A DNA stretch of 64,000 nt from Deltaproteobacteria bacterium. GTDB taxonomy: Bacteria; Lernaellota; Lernaellaia; JACKCT01. Under the pieces are notes generated by a model that saw only the letters and a list, made by a program, of their open reading frames with translations, did no database searches and had not been told where the DNA came from. The position numbers and the translations under genes were made by a program. Shown here piece after piece: positions 53,015-61,431 of the stretch. The DNA is taken from NCBI GenBank assembly GCA_020633895.1, contig JACKCT010000001.1, positions 496,001 to 560,000 on the forward strand, written 5' to 3'. Every line of letters begins with the position of its first letter. The stretch's first letter is position 1.

Positions 53015-54789
53015 CCGACAACGCGCGACGACGAAACCGCCTGCTCGCCGTGGCGCTGTTCGCGGCGCTGACCCTGGCGTTCTTCGCGCCGAATTTGCCT
53101 CATCTGTCCGACGCGATTATCGGCCATCCCGATTCGGACGCCTACAAGCACGTCTGGGGGCAGTGGTGGGTCGTGGACAACATCGTTCACCACGGCCGCT
53201 ATCCCGTCACGTCCGATCGCATGAACTTTCCCGACAACGGCGGCTTCTGGTGCCTGGACGGGTTCAACGCTCTGCTGACGATGCCGTTGCGCCTTGTCAT
53301 GGCGCCGATCACGGCCTTCAATCTCCTAGTCCTGATGCACGTCTTCCTCGCCGCGTTTTTCACCTACCTCTTTTTACGAGACCTGGAGGTGCCGTGGCCC
53401 GGCGCGGTTGCGGGCGGGGCGGCGTTCGCGTTTTGTCCTTATATGACGGCGTTTCCCATCGGCAGCGGCGTCGCCGAAACGCAGGTCATCGGCTTGCTTC
53501 CGCTGTATTTGCTGGCGCTGCGTCGGGCGTGGCTCGGATCGATGCGCGCGGCGGTCGCGGCGGGATTTCTGATCGTCGCGACGGGCTTTGCCTGCTGGAG
53601 TTACGGCATCTATTCGGGCGTCATCACGGCCGGGGCGATCGCCGGTTATTTTGTGTTCGCCTGGAAGGACCGGGCACGGCCGGCCGACGAATCTCGCGCT
53701 CCCGTCGACAAGAAACTCGCGATGCGCGCCGTGGCGTTTGTCGTCCTCGCGGCGGTCACGGCGTTGCCGCTGGGGCTGATCGTTCGCGGCACCGTCAAGG
53801 GCGATGACGCGGTGTACGCGCGACCGTTGTCCGTCTTCCCCGAAGGTCCCAAGCCTTGGGAGGAACCGGCGCTCACCAGCTTCGCCCTGGCCGAGTACGT
53901 GACCCCCGGCGAAGGGGGGCGCCATCATGACGAATTCGTCGACATGCTCATGTACGTCGCCTATCCGGGGCTCGTCGTCCTTGCGTTGGCGATGGTGGGC
54001 TTCGTCGCCGCGCGTCGCCGGGCGTGGCCGTATGCGTTGGGCGCGGGCGTGTTCATTTTGTTGTCGCTGGGGCCGGTCATCCTACTGACGCGAGGCTCGC
54101 CGACGGGCGTCTATAATCCGCTCTACATCGCGCTGTATTACGCCATGCCGCTTTTCAACACGACGATCCACTCGGTCGACCGTTTCGCCATCGGGGCGGC
54201 GCTGTTCCTGGCGATCGGGGCGGGTTTCGGCGTCGAGGTTATCGCCAAACGCATCCCAAGGGCACGAGTGGCGGGCGTTGTCGCGGCGGTCGTGATCGTC
54301 GCTGAGTCGGCGTTTGTCAGCCCGAGCATCTGGCCGCTGCCCACCTCCCCCGAGCCGTCGATGGAGGTCGCCCAATACCTGCGCGATCAACCCGGCGACT
54401 TCGCGGTCTTCGATCTGCCGGACGTCAAGGAAGGCACCGGCCTGTTCCCCGGCGAAATTTTCTATTGGCAGATCGTCCATCGCCGCCCGATTCCCTACAG
54501 CCTCGAAGGCATGGCCGAGAGCGTGCGCTACAACGCGCTCTACAACGACGTGCATAACGCCGTCACCAACGAGGACGCGCCGCCGGCGGATTTTGACGGG
54601 GCGATTCGCGATCTGGCGGCGGCGGGATTCGGCTACGTCGTGCTGTGGGGCCGCTGGATTCCCGACGATCGGGAAGATGAATTGCACACCATGTTCGAGG
54701 CGTTGCTCGAACCGCTCACCGTCATCGGCGATGCCTGGATCTATCGCGTCCCCGGCGCCGTCGACCCCGGCCCCGACTGGTGGAAATAG
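53011..54789 (+). CDS. Polytopic membrane protein, GT-C glycosyltransferase-like
   Basis: Encodes 592 residues with about ten hydrophobic segments over the first 440 residues (LLAVALFAALTLAFFAPNLP; VLMHVFLAAFFTYLF; LVVLALAMVGFVAARRRAWP). The first loop after the first helix carries HPDSDAYKHVWGQWWVVDNI, the place where GT-C enzymes have their catalytic acid. The C-terminal 150 residues are soluble (FAVFDLPDVKEGTGLFPGE, GYVVLWGRWIPDDREDELH). The layout fits lipid-phosphosugar-dependent transferases such as PMT/ArnT relatives, but I cannot assign a family. It is coupled to the SGNH-TPR gene, suggesting joint work on an envelope glycan. Confidence 0.65.
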   Translation: MTDNARRRNRLLAVALFAALTLAFFAPNLPHLSDAIIGHPDSDAYKHVWGQWWVVDNIVHHGRYPVTSDRMNFPDNGGFWCLDGFNALLTMPLRLVMAPITAFNLLVLMHVFLAAFFTYLFLRDLEVPWPGAVAGGAAFAFCPYMTAFPIGSGVAETQVIGLLPLYLLALRRAWLGSMRAAVAAGFLIVATGFACWSYGIYSGVITAGAIAGYFVFAWKDRARPADESRAPVDKKLAMRAVAFVVLAAVTALPLGLIVRGTVKGDDAVYARPLSVFPEGPKPWEEPALTSFALAEYVTPGEGGRHHDEFVDMLMYVAYPGLVVLALAMVGFVAARRRAWPYALGAGVFILLSLGPVILLTRGSPTGVYNPLYIALYYAMPLFNTTIHSVDRFAIGAALFLAIGAGFGVEVIAKRIPRARVAGVVAAVVIVAESAFVSPSIWPLPTSPEPSMEVAQYLRDQPGDFAVFDLPDVKEGTGLFPGEIFYWQIVHRRPIPYSLEGMAESVRYNALYNDVHNAVTNEDAPPADFDGAIRDLAAAGFGYVVLWGRWIPDDREDELHTMFEALLEPLTVIGDAWIYRVPGAVDPGPDWWK

Positions 54790-54920
54790 CACGGCCGTCG
54801 TTTTCCGCGAACAAATTTCTCGACGTCGATTCCTGGTGTGCGCGCGATCGCGTTTGATTTTCCTTCGAGCGCTGTGATACCGTTTTTTCGTTCGCGTTAG
54901 GGGAATGTTGGGACTTGGGC

Positions 54921-54939
54921 CGACGCCGCAACGGCGTCG
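54921..54939 (+). promoter_or_regulatory. Hairpin in the leader of the ACT-domain gene
   Basis: CGACGCCG CAA CGGCGTCG is a perfect 8-bp stem with a 3-base loop, 62 bases before ATG 55001. A possible promoter lies upstream: TTGATT, 17 bases, ATACCG near 54855-54883. It may be a leader attenuator or part of the transcript structure. Confidence 0.3.
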
Positions 54940-55000
54940 CGCGCGTCGCCGTCGATGGGGCGGTCGGCGCGGAATTCACATCCGACAAAAGGGGTCATCC

Positions 55001-55411
55001 ATGGCGAAAGTTTCGAAGGTCAAACAGTTCCTGATCGAGATCACGGACGAACCGGGCGCCGGCGACGCGGTGCTGCAGGCGCTGGCGGCCTCCAAGGTCA
55101 ACCTGATGGGCATCTGCGGTTGGCACGAGCCGCACGGCAAAACGAGCAAGGGGTACATCACCGTCATCCCCGCCGACCCCGCCGCCGCCAAGAAGGCGTT
55201 GACCAAGGCGAAGATCAAATCCAAGTCCCAGAACATGATCGCCGTGGAGACCGGCAACAAGCCCGGCGCCGTAGCCGAAGTGACGGGCAAGATCGCGGCC
55301 GCCGGCATCAACATCCGTTTCGCCTACGCCGCCGCGTCCTCGGCGAACAAGGGCATCACGTTCGTCGACGCCGACGCGACGCCCGCCAAGCTTACGAAGC
55401 TGCTCTCGTAA
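55001..55411 (+). CDS. Tandem ACT-domain protein
   Basis: Encodes 136 residues from ATG 55001 (SD AAGGGG). Two ACT units: FLIEITDEPGAGDAVLQALA with INLMG-like VNLMGICGW in the first, and VETGNKPGAVAEVTGKIAAA with GINIRFAYAA in the second. This is the pattern of small stand-alone ACT regulators that bind amino acids or other small ligands. There is no catalytic domain. Its own hairpin leader and terminator suggest a single-gene transcript. Ligand unknown. Confidence 0.85.
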   Translation: MAKVSKVKQFLIEITDEPGAGDAVLQALAASKVNLMGICGWHEPHGKTSKGYITVIPADPAAAKKALTKAKIKSKSQNMIAVETGNKPGAVAEVTGKIAAAGINIRFAYAAASSANKGITFVDADATPAKLTKLLS

Positions 55412-55445
55412 AACCGACGCGGTCCGTCCGCGATTTTCTCTCTCG

Positions 55446-55472
55446 AAACGACTCGCCCGCGCGAGTCGTTTT
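55446..55472 (+). terminator. Intrinsic terminator after the ACT-domain gene
   Basis: An 11-bp perfect stem AAACGACTCGC / GCGAGTCGTTT with a 4-base loop and a further T, 34 bases after the stop. Confidence 0.8.
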
Positions 55473-55530
55473 GCGTTGTGACCTTGGTCAATTTTTCGAG
55501 ATTTGTCTCATTCTTTCCGTTCGTTTGGTG

Positions 55531-55536
55531 TATACT
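55531..55536 (+). promoter_or_regulatory. -10 element TATACT before the zinc-ribbon gene
   Basis: TATACT in an AT-rich stretch 48 bases upstream of ATG 55584, right after a terminator. No -35 hexamer at ideal spacing is clear; TTGTCT lies 22 bases upstream. Confidence 0.4.
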
Positions 55537-55583
55537 GCAATTGGGGATCGGTGCCGGGAGACCAAGCCCCAGGGAGGTGCGAA

Positions 55584-55898
55584 ATGTCGACCACGATCAA
55601 CGCCACCGCCAAGCACGTCGAGGACGCCTACATCGCCGAACAAGAGATGGAAATGAGGGAGCTTCGCCGCGCGAAGGAAGCCGAGGACATGGCCCAGCGC
55701 CAGGCTCGTTTCCAGCGCGAAGCCCACTACATGCACTGCCCGAAGTGCGGCACGCGCATGAAGACCATCAAGTTCGAAGGGGTCGCGATCGACAAATGCC
55801 CGCACTGCGAGGGCATCTATCTGGACAAGGGCGAGCTGGAACAACTGCGTCATGAGAACGAGCCGGGGCTGCTGCACCGACTGTTCCACATCGAATAG
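55584..55898 (+). CDS. TFIIB-type zinc-ribbon protein
   Basis: Encodes 104 residues from ATG 55584 with SD GGGAGG. The first 50 residues are a charged helix (EMRELRRAKEAEDMAQRQAR). Then comes a zinc ribbon of the zf-TFIIB domain type: CPKCGTRMKTIKFEGVAIDK and CPHCEGIYLDKGELEQL. Proteins of this kind are common in Gram-negative bacteria and unassigned. No membrane segment. A single-gene transcript is suggested by its own promoter-like site and terminator. Confidence 0.85.
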   Translation: MSTTINATAKHVEDAYIAEQEMEMRELRRAKEAEDMAQRQARFQREAHYMHCPKCGTRMKTIKFEGVAIDKCPHCEGIYLDKGELEQLRHENEPGLLHRLFHIE

Positions 55899-55949
55899 AC
55901 GCATCGCAAGGCTCCTCCCGGGGGCGCCCAAGCGCCCCTCCCTGATCGG

Positions 55950-55994
55950 ACGACCGGCGCGCGCACCAAGACGGTGGGCCACCGGTCGTTTTTT
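55950..55994 (+). terminator. Intrinsic terminator
   Basis: ACGACCGG (55950-55957) pairs with CCGGTCGT (55982-55989) and is followed by a run of T residues to 55994. The loop is long and holds GTGGGCCAC-like pairing. A second small hairpin, GGGGCG CCCAAG CGCCCC, precedes it at 55921-55938. Ends the zinc-ribbon transcript. Confidence 0.75.
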
Positions 55995-56037
55995 GTTGAT
56001 GCTTGCCGTGCGTCGGCCTTCCCGCTATTGAACACCC

Positions 56038-57120
56038 ATGCCGCTCATCGAAGACGTTTTCTACGCGCGACCCGTTTCTTGGATTCGGCGTGTCGCCTTG
56101 ACTCCGGTCCTGTGGATCGGATGGGGCTACGCGTTGGTGATGCGTGCGCGGGCTTGGGCGTATCGGTCGGGCGTGCTGCACTCGACGACGGCGGCGCTGC
56201 CGGTGGTCAGCGTGGGCAACCTGACGGTCGGCGGGACGGGCAAGACGCCGGTGACGATCTGGCTGGCGCGGCGGTTGTCGGAGGCAGGGCGCAAACCGGT
56301 GGTGATCTCCCGAGGGTATCGCGGGTCGCTGGAAGGGCGGGTGGCCCTGGTCGGCGACGGATCGGCACGCACGCTCGACGCGGCCGAATGCGGGGACGAA
56401 CCGGCGCTGCTGGCCGATTCGCTGCCGGGGGTGCCGGTGGTGATCGGCGCCAAGCGGGCGGAGGCGGTGGCCTTTGCCGAAGCGAACACCCCGGCGGATG
56501 TCGTCATCGCGGATGACGCCTTTCAGCATATGGCGTTGCGCAGGGATCTCGACGTGGTCTGCGTGAACGGGGCGCTCGGGTTCGGCAACCATCTGACGCT
56601 TCCCTTCGGCCCGCTACGCGAACCGTTTTCCGCGCTGCGGCGGGCGGACCTGCTGGCGATCAACGTGACCAACGGCGAGCGGGACGATATTGAATCGACC
56701 GCGCGGCGCGTCGGGTTCGGCGGCCCGGTTGTCCGGTGGCGTTACGAGGCGCGGGCTCTGCGTGATGTGGCGACCGGAGAGCGGCGGGATGTGGCCGAGT
56801 TTCGCGACGCGCCGGTCCATGCCCTGGCGGCGACGGCCCGTCCGGCGGGATTCTTCGCGTTGTTGCGCCAATTGGGGTTGAACGTCGTCGCCGAAACGCC
56901 GCTGCCCGATCATCGTGTCCCGACGGCGGAGGATTTTCGGGGGCGTCCGGTTGGCGGGGGAGAGGCGGTCGCCTATCATGTGGTCACGGAAAAAGACGCG
57001 GTCAAGCTGCGAGGCGTGGTGTCGCCGGACGGCCGACCGATCCTGGCCCTTGAAGTGGCCGCCGTGTTCGGGGTAGAAGAGGCGGCTTTGGTCGACCGTT
57101 TATTGGGAGAAGTCCTTTGA
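56038..57120 (+). CDS. lpxK: Tetraacyldisaccharide 4'-kinase
   Basis: Encodes 360 residues. VVSVGNLTVGGTGKTPVTIW contains the Walker A (GGTGKT, 65-70) in the form specific to LpxK. VISRGYRGSLEGRVALVGDG, GDEPALLA and VVIADDAFQHMALRRDLDVV are family blocks. The N-terminal 40 residues include the membrane-associating helix. It phosphorylates the lipid A precursor to lipid IVA on the inner face of the inner membrane. It leads an operon for LPS core sugars; the next start (TTG) overlaps its stop by four bases. Confidence 0.93.
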   Translation: MPLIEDVFYARPVSWIRRVALTPVLWIGWGYALVMRARAWAYRSGVLHSTTAALPVVSVGNLTVGGTGKTPVTIWLARRLSEAGRKPVVISRGYRGSLEGRVALVGDGSARTLDAAECGDEPALLADSLPGVPVVIGAKRAEAVAFAEANTPADVVIADDAFQHMALRRDLDVVCVNGALGFGNHLTLPFGPLREPFSALRRADLLAINVTNGERDDIESTARRVGFGGPVVRWRYEARALRDVATGERRDVAEFRDAPVHALAATARPAGFFALLRQLGLNVVAETPLPDHRVPTAEDFRGRPVGGGEAVAYHVVTEKDAVKLRGVVSPDGRPILALEVAAVFGVEEAALVDRLLGEVL

Positions 57121-57701
57121 GTCGCCCCGCCGTTTTTCTCGATCGGGACGGGTGCCTGTCCGTCGAGGTCGGGTACGTCAACCACATCAGCCGCATCCGG
57201 CCCATCGACGGGGTGCCCGAGCAGATCGCGCGCCTGAACGCCGCCGGTATCCCCGCCGTGATGGTCACGAATCAGGCCGGCGCCGCCCGGGGCTATTTCC
57301 CGCTGGAACTCATCGAACAGGTCAACGCCCGGCTGGTGGAACTGATCGCCGAGCAGGGCGGGCGCATCGACGGCGTGTACTACTGCCCCCATCTGCCCGG
57401 CGCCAAGGACCCGCGCTTCGACGTGGAATGCAATTGCCGCAAGCCCCGGCCGGGGATGATCGAACAGGCGGCCAAGGATATGGACCTGGACCCGAAGCGC
57501 TCCTTCATGGTGGGCGATAAATACAGCGACGTGCAGCTTGCCTTCAATGTGGGCGCCAAGGGCATTCTGGTGCTGTCCGGCTACGGGCGCGGCGAGTTGG
57601 AGTTGTTCGGCAAGGACTGGCCGAGGCAGCCCGACAAGATCGCCGAGACCATGAAAGACGCGGTCGACTACGTCTTCGAAACGTTGGGCATCGATGGCTG
57701 A
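57117..57701 (+). CDS. gmhB: D-glycero-D-manno-heptose 1,7-bisphosphate 7-phosphatase
   Basis: Encodes 194 residues from TTG 57117 (TTGA overlap with lpxK; GGGAG upstream). HAD motif I is FLDRDG (Asp9, Asp11), motif II MVTNQAG, motif III CRKPRPGM, motif IV MVGDKYSDV. The zinc loop CPHLPGAKDPRFDVECNC distinguishes GmhB from histidinol phosphatase. It removes the 7-phosphate in ADP-heptose synthesis. The hldA-type kinase overlaps its end by eight bases. Confidence 0.92.
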   Translation: MSRPAVFLDRDGCLSVEVGYVNHISRIRPIDGVPEQIARLNAAGIPAVMVTNQAGAARGYFPLELIEQVNARLVELIAEQGGRIDGVYYCPHLPGAKDPRFDVECNCRKPRPGMIEQAAKDMDLDPKRSFMVGDKYSDVQLAFNVGAKGILVLSGYGRGELELFGKDWPRQPDKIAETMKDAVDYVFETLGIDG

Positions 57702-58707
57702 TCTGACGCGCCTGCACGAGCTGATCGACGGCTTCGCCCGGGCGAAGGTGGCGGTGCTGGGCGACCTGGTGGCGGACGTCTACCTCTTCGCCCAATCGCG
57801 GCGGGTGTCCCGCGAGGCGCCGGTTCTGGTGATGGACTACGTCAACGAAAAGTGCATCCCCGGCGGCGCGGCCAACGCGGTCAACAACGTCAAAAGCCTG
57901 GGAGCCGCACCGTACGCCATCGGCGTGGTGGGTGACGATTCCTTCGGCGAAATCCTCCGCCATACCCTCGAACAGGCGGCCATTTCCACCGAGCATATCT
58001 TCGTCGATCCCGCCCGGCCCACCACGACGAAGCAGCGCATTGTCGGCTCGGGACTGCATACGACGTTTCAGCAGATGCTGCGCATCGATCGGGGCCGCCG
58101 CGACGAAATGCCGCCGGCCGTTGAGGCACGCATCGAGCAGGCGCTGGTGGATTTGGCCGAGCGCTGCGACGCGGTCATCGTCTCCGACTACGCCTACGGG
58201 ATCTTCTCCGATCGGGTCATCGAGCGCGTCAACGCCTTGGCCGAGTCGGGGCGGGCGAAGATCCTGGTCGATTCGCGCTATCGGTTGTGCGCGTTTCGGG
58301 GCGCCTATACCATGACGCCCAACGAGCCCGAGGCGGCCGAAGCGGCGGGCCTGGAGATTCGCAACGAGAACGACGTGCGTCGCGCCGCCGAGGTCATTCG
58401 CGGGCGCACCGGGTGCGAGACGCTGCTGATCACGCGGGGCAAGGAAGGCATGATGCTCTTCGAGGGCAACGGCGAATTTGTGGCGCCGATTTTCGGGTCC
58501 GACCAGATCGCCGACGTCACCGGCGCGGGGGATACGGTCATCGCCACGTTCGCCGCCGCCACTGCCGCGGGCGCCACGCCGATGGAGGCGACGGTGCTCT
58601 CCAACGTGGCCGGGGGTTTGGTCGTGATGAAAAGCGGGACGGCGACGGTGCGTGCCGACGAGATGCATCGCGCGATCGAGCTGGAGGACCCGTGGCCCGC
58701 TTCCTGA
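57694..58707 (+). CDS. rfaE1: D-glycero-beta-D-manno-heptose-7-phosphate kinase
   Basis: Encodes 337 residues, a PfkB-family kinase like the first half of HldE. VAVLGDLVADVYLFAQ, then KCIPGGAANAVNNVKSLGA (substrate-binding), QQMLRIDRGRR, and DVTGAGDTVIATFAAATAAG (catalytic Asp in GAGD). It phosphorylates C1 of heptose 7-phosphate. In enterics this is fused to the adenylyltransferase; here the two are separate genes overlapping by 16 bases. Confidence 0.92.
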   Translation: MADLTRLHELIDGFARAKVAVLGDLVADVYLFAQSRRVSREAPVLVMDYVNEKCIPGGAANAVNNVKSLGAAPYAIGVVGDDSFGEILRHTLEQAAISTEHIFVDPARPTTTKQRIVGSGLHTTFQQMLRIDRGRRDEMPPAVEARIEQALVDLAERCDAVIVSDYAYGIFSDRVIERVNALAESGRAKILVDSRYRLCAFRGAYTMTPNEPEAAEAAGLEIRNENDVRRAAEVIRGRTGCETLLITRGKEGMMLFEGNGEFVAPIFGSDQIADVTGAGDTVIATFAAATAAGATPMEATVLSNVAGGLVVMKSGTATVRADEMHRAIELEDPWPAS

Positions 58708-59171
58708 CCGGCGAAGAATTGATCGCCGAGATTCGCCGGGAGAAGGCCGACGGCAAGAAGGTCGTCTTCGCCAACGGGGCGTTCGACCTGCTGCATGTGG
58801 GCCATCTACGTTATCTGCACGGCGCGGCGGAGTTGGGTGACGTGCTCGTGGTGGCGCTCAATTCGGACGCGTCGGTGCGTTCCCTGAAAGGCGAGGGGCG
58901 GCCGATTCTGCCGCTGGAGGAGCGCGTGGCGCTGGTTTCGGCGATCGAGGGCGTGGACTACGTGACCAGTTTCGACGAGCCGAAGGTGACGAACCTGCTG
59001 CTCGCCCTGGAACCCCACATCCACGCCAAGGGCACCGACTACACGCGCGACAACGTGCCCGAGGTGGAGACCGTGCGGTCCTACGGCGGCGAGGTGGCGA
59101 TCACCGGCGATCCGAAAGACCACAACACCACGGATATCATCGCCGCGATTCGCGCGGCGGGCGGCGAATAG
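58692..59171 (+). CDS. rfaE2: D-glycero-beta-D-manno-heptose 1-phosphate adenylyltransferase
   Basis: Encodes 159 residues from GTG 58692, with CTGGAGG as SD inside the end of the kinase gene. VVFANGAFDLLHVGHLRYLH has the nucleotidyltransferase HxGH motif; DHNTTDIIAAIRA at the end is typical of RfaE2/HldC. It joins AMP to heptose 1-phosphate to give ADP-heptose. Coupled to rfaE1. The usual ADP-heptose epimerase (hldD) is not identified as such; the next gene is another extended SDR. Confidence 0.93.
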   Translation: MARFLTGEELIAEIRREKADGKKVVFANGAFDLLHVGHLRYLHGAAELGDVLVVALNSDASVRSLKGEGRPILPLEERVALVSAIEGVDYVTSFDEPKVTNLLLALEPHIHAKGTDYTRDNVPEVETVRSYGGEVAITGDPKDHNTTDIIAAIRAAGGE

Positions 59172-59210
59172 GCCGCGACGAATACGGCAAGGCGAGGCGA
59201 CGGGAGACGA

Positions 59211-60158
59211 ATGCGAATTCTTGTGACCGGATGCGCGGGCTTCATCGGATCGAGCACGGCCAAAAACCTGCTCGACGCCGGGTACGACGTGGTGGGCGTG
59301 GATTGCTTCACCGACTACTACGCCCGCTGGATCAAGGAACGCAATCTGGCGCGGGTGCTGGACCATCCCAAGTTCACGTTTGTCGAACAGGACATCAACG
59401 ACTTCGACCCCACCGCCCACCTCGGCGCGGGAGATGCGATCGTGCACGAAGCCGCTCAAGCGGGCGTGCGCGCCAGTTGGGGAACAAGCTTTTCCCACTA
59501 CACGCACAACAACGTCTCCGGCTCCCAGGCGCTGCTGGAGCGGGTGAAGGATCTGGGGCTCTCGCGCTTTGTCTACGCCGGGTCCAGTTCGGCCTACGGC
59601 GACGCTCTGCGATTGCCCACATTGGAGTCGGACCTGCCCCAGCCGATTTCCCCCTACGGCGTCACCAAGCTGGCCGGCGAGCATCTATGCCGGACATATC
59701 GCGTCAACTTCGGCGTGCCGTGCGTCGTGGTGCGCTACTTCACCGTCTACGGTCCGCACCAGCGTCCGGACATGGCGTTTCACAAATGGTGCAAGGCGGC
59801 ACTGGCGAACGAGCGCCTGCCTTTGTTCGGCACGGGTGAGCAATCGCGGGACTTCACGTACATCGACGACGCCGTGCAGGGCACCGTGGCGGCAATCACC
59901 GCGGACGGCGCGGTGGGCGAGACGATCAACATCGGCGGCGGCGAGCGCATCAGCGTCAACGGGACACTCGATCTGATCGCGAAGATCCACGGCGCGCCCC
60001 TGAATATCGACCGAACCGACAAACAGAAGGGCGATGTGCAGCACACCGCCGCGGACGTCACCAAGGCCAAGACGATTCTGGGGTTCGAACCCAAGGTCAG
60101 CGTGGCCGACGGCCTGCGCGAGGAATACGCGTACATCAAGGCCCTCTACGATTTATAG
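59211..60158 (+). CDS. NAD-dependent sugar-nucleotide epimerase (extended SDR)
   Basis: Encodes 315 residues. TGCAGFIGSSTAKNLLDAGY is the NAD-binding loop; SSSAYGD and YGVTK give the catalytic Ser and Tyr-Lys. VVRYFTVYGPHQRPDMAFHK then FGTGEQSRDFTYIDDAV are typical of UDP-glucose 4-epimerase and UDP-glucuronate 4-epimerase-like enzymes; HQRPDMAF favours the UDP-glucuronate epimerase type. It might instead supply a different core sugar. SD GGGAG lies before ATG 59211. Confidence 0.86.
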   Translation: MRILVTGCAGFIGSSTAKNLLDAGYDVVGVDCFTDYYARWIKERNLARVLDHPKFTFVEQDINDFDPTAHLGAGDAIVHEAAQAGVRASWGTSFSHYTHNNVSGSQALLERVKDLGLSRFVYAGSSSAYGDALRLPTLESDLPQPISPYGVTKLAGEHLCRTYRVNFGVPCVVVRYFTVYGPHQRPDMAFHKWCKAALANERLPLFGTGEQSRDFTYIDDAVQGTVAAITADGAVGETINIGGGERISVNGTLDLIAKIHGAPLNIDRTDKQKGDVQHTAADVTKAKTILGFEPKVSVADGLREEYAYIKALYDL

Positions 60159-60165
60159 GCGAAAC

Positions 60166-60372
60166 ATGGGACTCAAAGAGATCGTTCCGATTTTGCGTTG
60201 CCCGGTGTCCGGCGCGCCGTTGGTCTATAACGAAAAAGCCAACGCGCTCGATTGCAAGGAATCGGGCCTGCGCTACCCCATCGACGGGGACGTGGTCCAT
60301 CTGCTGCCCGAGGAGGCGCTGGATCTGCCCCCGAACGACGAAGAATCCGAAGACAATGGAGACGCGGCATGA
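60166..60372 (+). CDS. Trm112/YcaR-family small protein
   Basis: Encodes 68 residues. LRCPVSGAPLVYNEKANALD then CKESGLRYPIDGDVVHLLPE fits the Trm112 fold (CP.sg..L......L.C...g..YPI..giP.LL). The tail is acidic. The gene overlaps the kdsA start by four bases. In enterics a YcaR gene lies between lpxK and kdsB, so association with this pathway is conserved although the role is unclear. Confidence 0.85.
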   Translation: MGLKEIVPILRCPVSGAPLVYNEKANALDCKESGLRYPIDGDVVHLLPEEALDLPPNDEESEDNGDAA

Positions 60373-61217
60373 AGAACGTCATCGTCGGCGACGACACGAC
60401 GACCAAAGTCGAAATCGGCCAGGGCGCGCCGATCGCGTTGATCTCCGGCCCGTGTGTGATCGAGGGCGAGGACATCGTCATGGAGATCGCCGAGAAAATC
60501 AAAGAGGTCACGACGCGCCTGGGTGTGCCGTGGATCTTCAAGTCGAGCTTCGAAAAAGACAACCGGGGCAGCGCGACGGGATTTTCCGGCATCGGTATCG
60601 ACGAAGGCCTGCGCATTCTGCAAAAGGTGAAGGACGCGTTCGAGGTTCCGGTGACGTCGGATGTGCATCGCATTGAACAGGTCGACGCCTGCGCCGAGGT
60701 TCTCGACCTGATGCAGGTTCCCGCCTACCTGTGTCAGCAGACGTCGTTCCTGCTGGCGATCGGCGAGAAAAAGAAGCCGACGAATGTGAAGAAGGGGCAG
60801 TTCCTGGCGCCGGAGAATATGGCCTCGGCGGTGGGCAAGTTGCGGCACGTGGGGTGCGATCAGGTCGTGCTGACCGAGCGGGGTTCGTGCTTCGGCTACA
60901 ACCGCCTTGTGTCGGACTTGCGATGCATCCCGATTATGAAGGATCTGGGCGTGCCGGTGGTTTACGATCCGACGCACATCGTGCGTATCTACGGGGTGCC
61001 TTCCGACGATCCTCGCGGTGGCGAGCCCCAGTTCGTCCCGGCCCTGACGCGCGCGGCGGTGGCGGCCGGTTGCAACGCCCTTTTCATCGAGACGCACACC
61101 AACCTGGCCGCCGCCAAATGCGACGCCGTGTCGATGCTGCCTTTCGAGAAGCTGGAACGGCTCCTCACGCAGGTCATGGCCCTGCAGAGCCTTGTGCGGG
61201 AGTGGGGCGAGGACTAG
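60369..61217 (+). CDS. kdsA: 3-deoxy-8-phosphooctulonate (Kdo-8-P) synthase
   Basis: Encodes 282 residues from ATG 60369. ALISGPCVIEGEDIVMEIAE, then WIFKSSFEKDNRGSATGFSG, VPAYLCQQTSFLLAIGE and VYDPTHIVRIYGVPSDDPRG are KdsA blocks. It condenses phosphoenolpyruvate with arabinose 5-phosphate. CQQTS-type and Cys-containing positions may place it with metal-dependent forms, but that is not certain. It ends the LPS operon; a small ORF on the other strand begins right after. Confidence 0.94.
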   Translation: MKNVIVGDDTTTKVEIGQGAPIALISGPCVIEGEDIVMEIAEKIKEVTTRLGVPWIFKSSFEKDNRGSATGFSGIGIDEGLRILQKVKDAFEVPVTSDVHRIEQVDACAEVLDLMQVPAYLCQQTSFLLAIGEKKKPTNVKKGQFLAPENMASAVGKLRHVGCDQVVLTERGSCFGYNRLVSDLRCIPIMKDLGVPVVYDPTHIVRIYGVPSDDPRGGEPQFVPALTRAAVAAGCNALFIETHTNLAAAKCDAVSMLPFEKLERLLTQVMALQSLVREWGED

Positions 61218-61225
61218 CGGGCGGC

Positions 61226-61327
61226 TTACTGCAGCGAAAATCCGAAGTACGCGACGGCCAGGAGCGTCAAGGTCAGGCTGGACCATTTGAACCAGTCGAT
61301 CGGTTCGTATTTCGTGGCGTGGAGCAT
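61226..61327 (-). CDS. 33-residue single-helix membrane ORF
   Basis: A short frame reading MLHATKYEPIDWFKWSSLTL then TLLAVAYFGFSLQ and a TAA stop. The first 15 residues are polar and aromatic (YEPIDWFKW); residues 16-32 are a hydrophobic helix. GCGAGGA lies 5-6 bases before the ATG as an SD. It is convergent with kdsA, eight bases from its stop. No family recognised. The clean polar-aromatic-helix layout and SD make translation plausible; this is inference. Confidence 0.5.
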   Translation of the reverse strand: MLHATKYEPIDWFKWSSLTLTLLAVAYFGFSLQ

Positions 61328-61431
61328 GGCGGTCCTCGCTTCCAAGTGGTCTTCCTCCCTTTTCGGTAACTCTCCGGAAATTCATGAATATTCGAAAAGT
61401 TAGGCGTTGACGGCACGCGCCTTTTGTAAAT

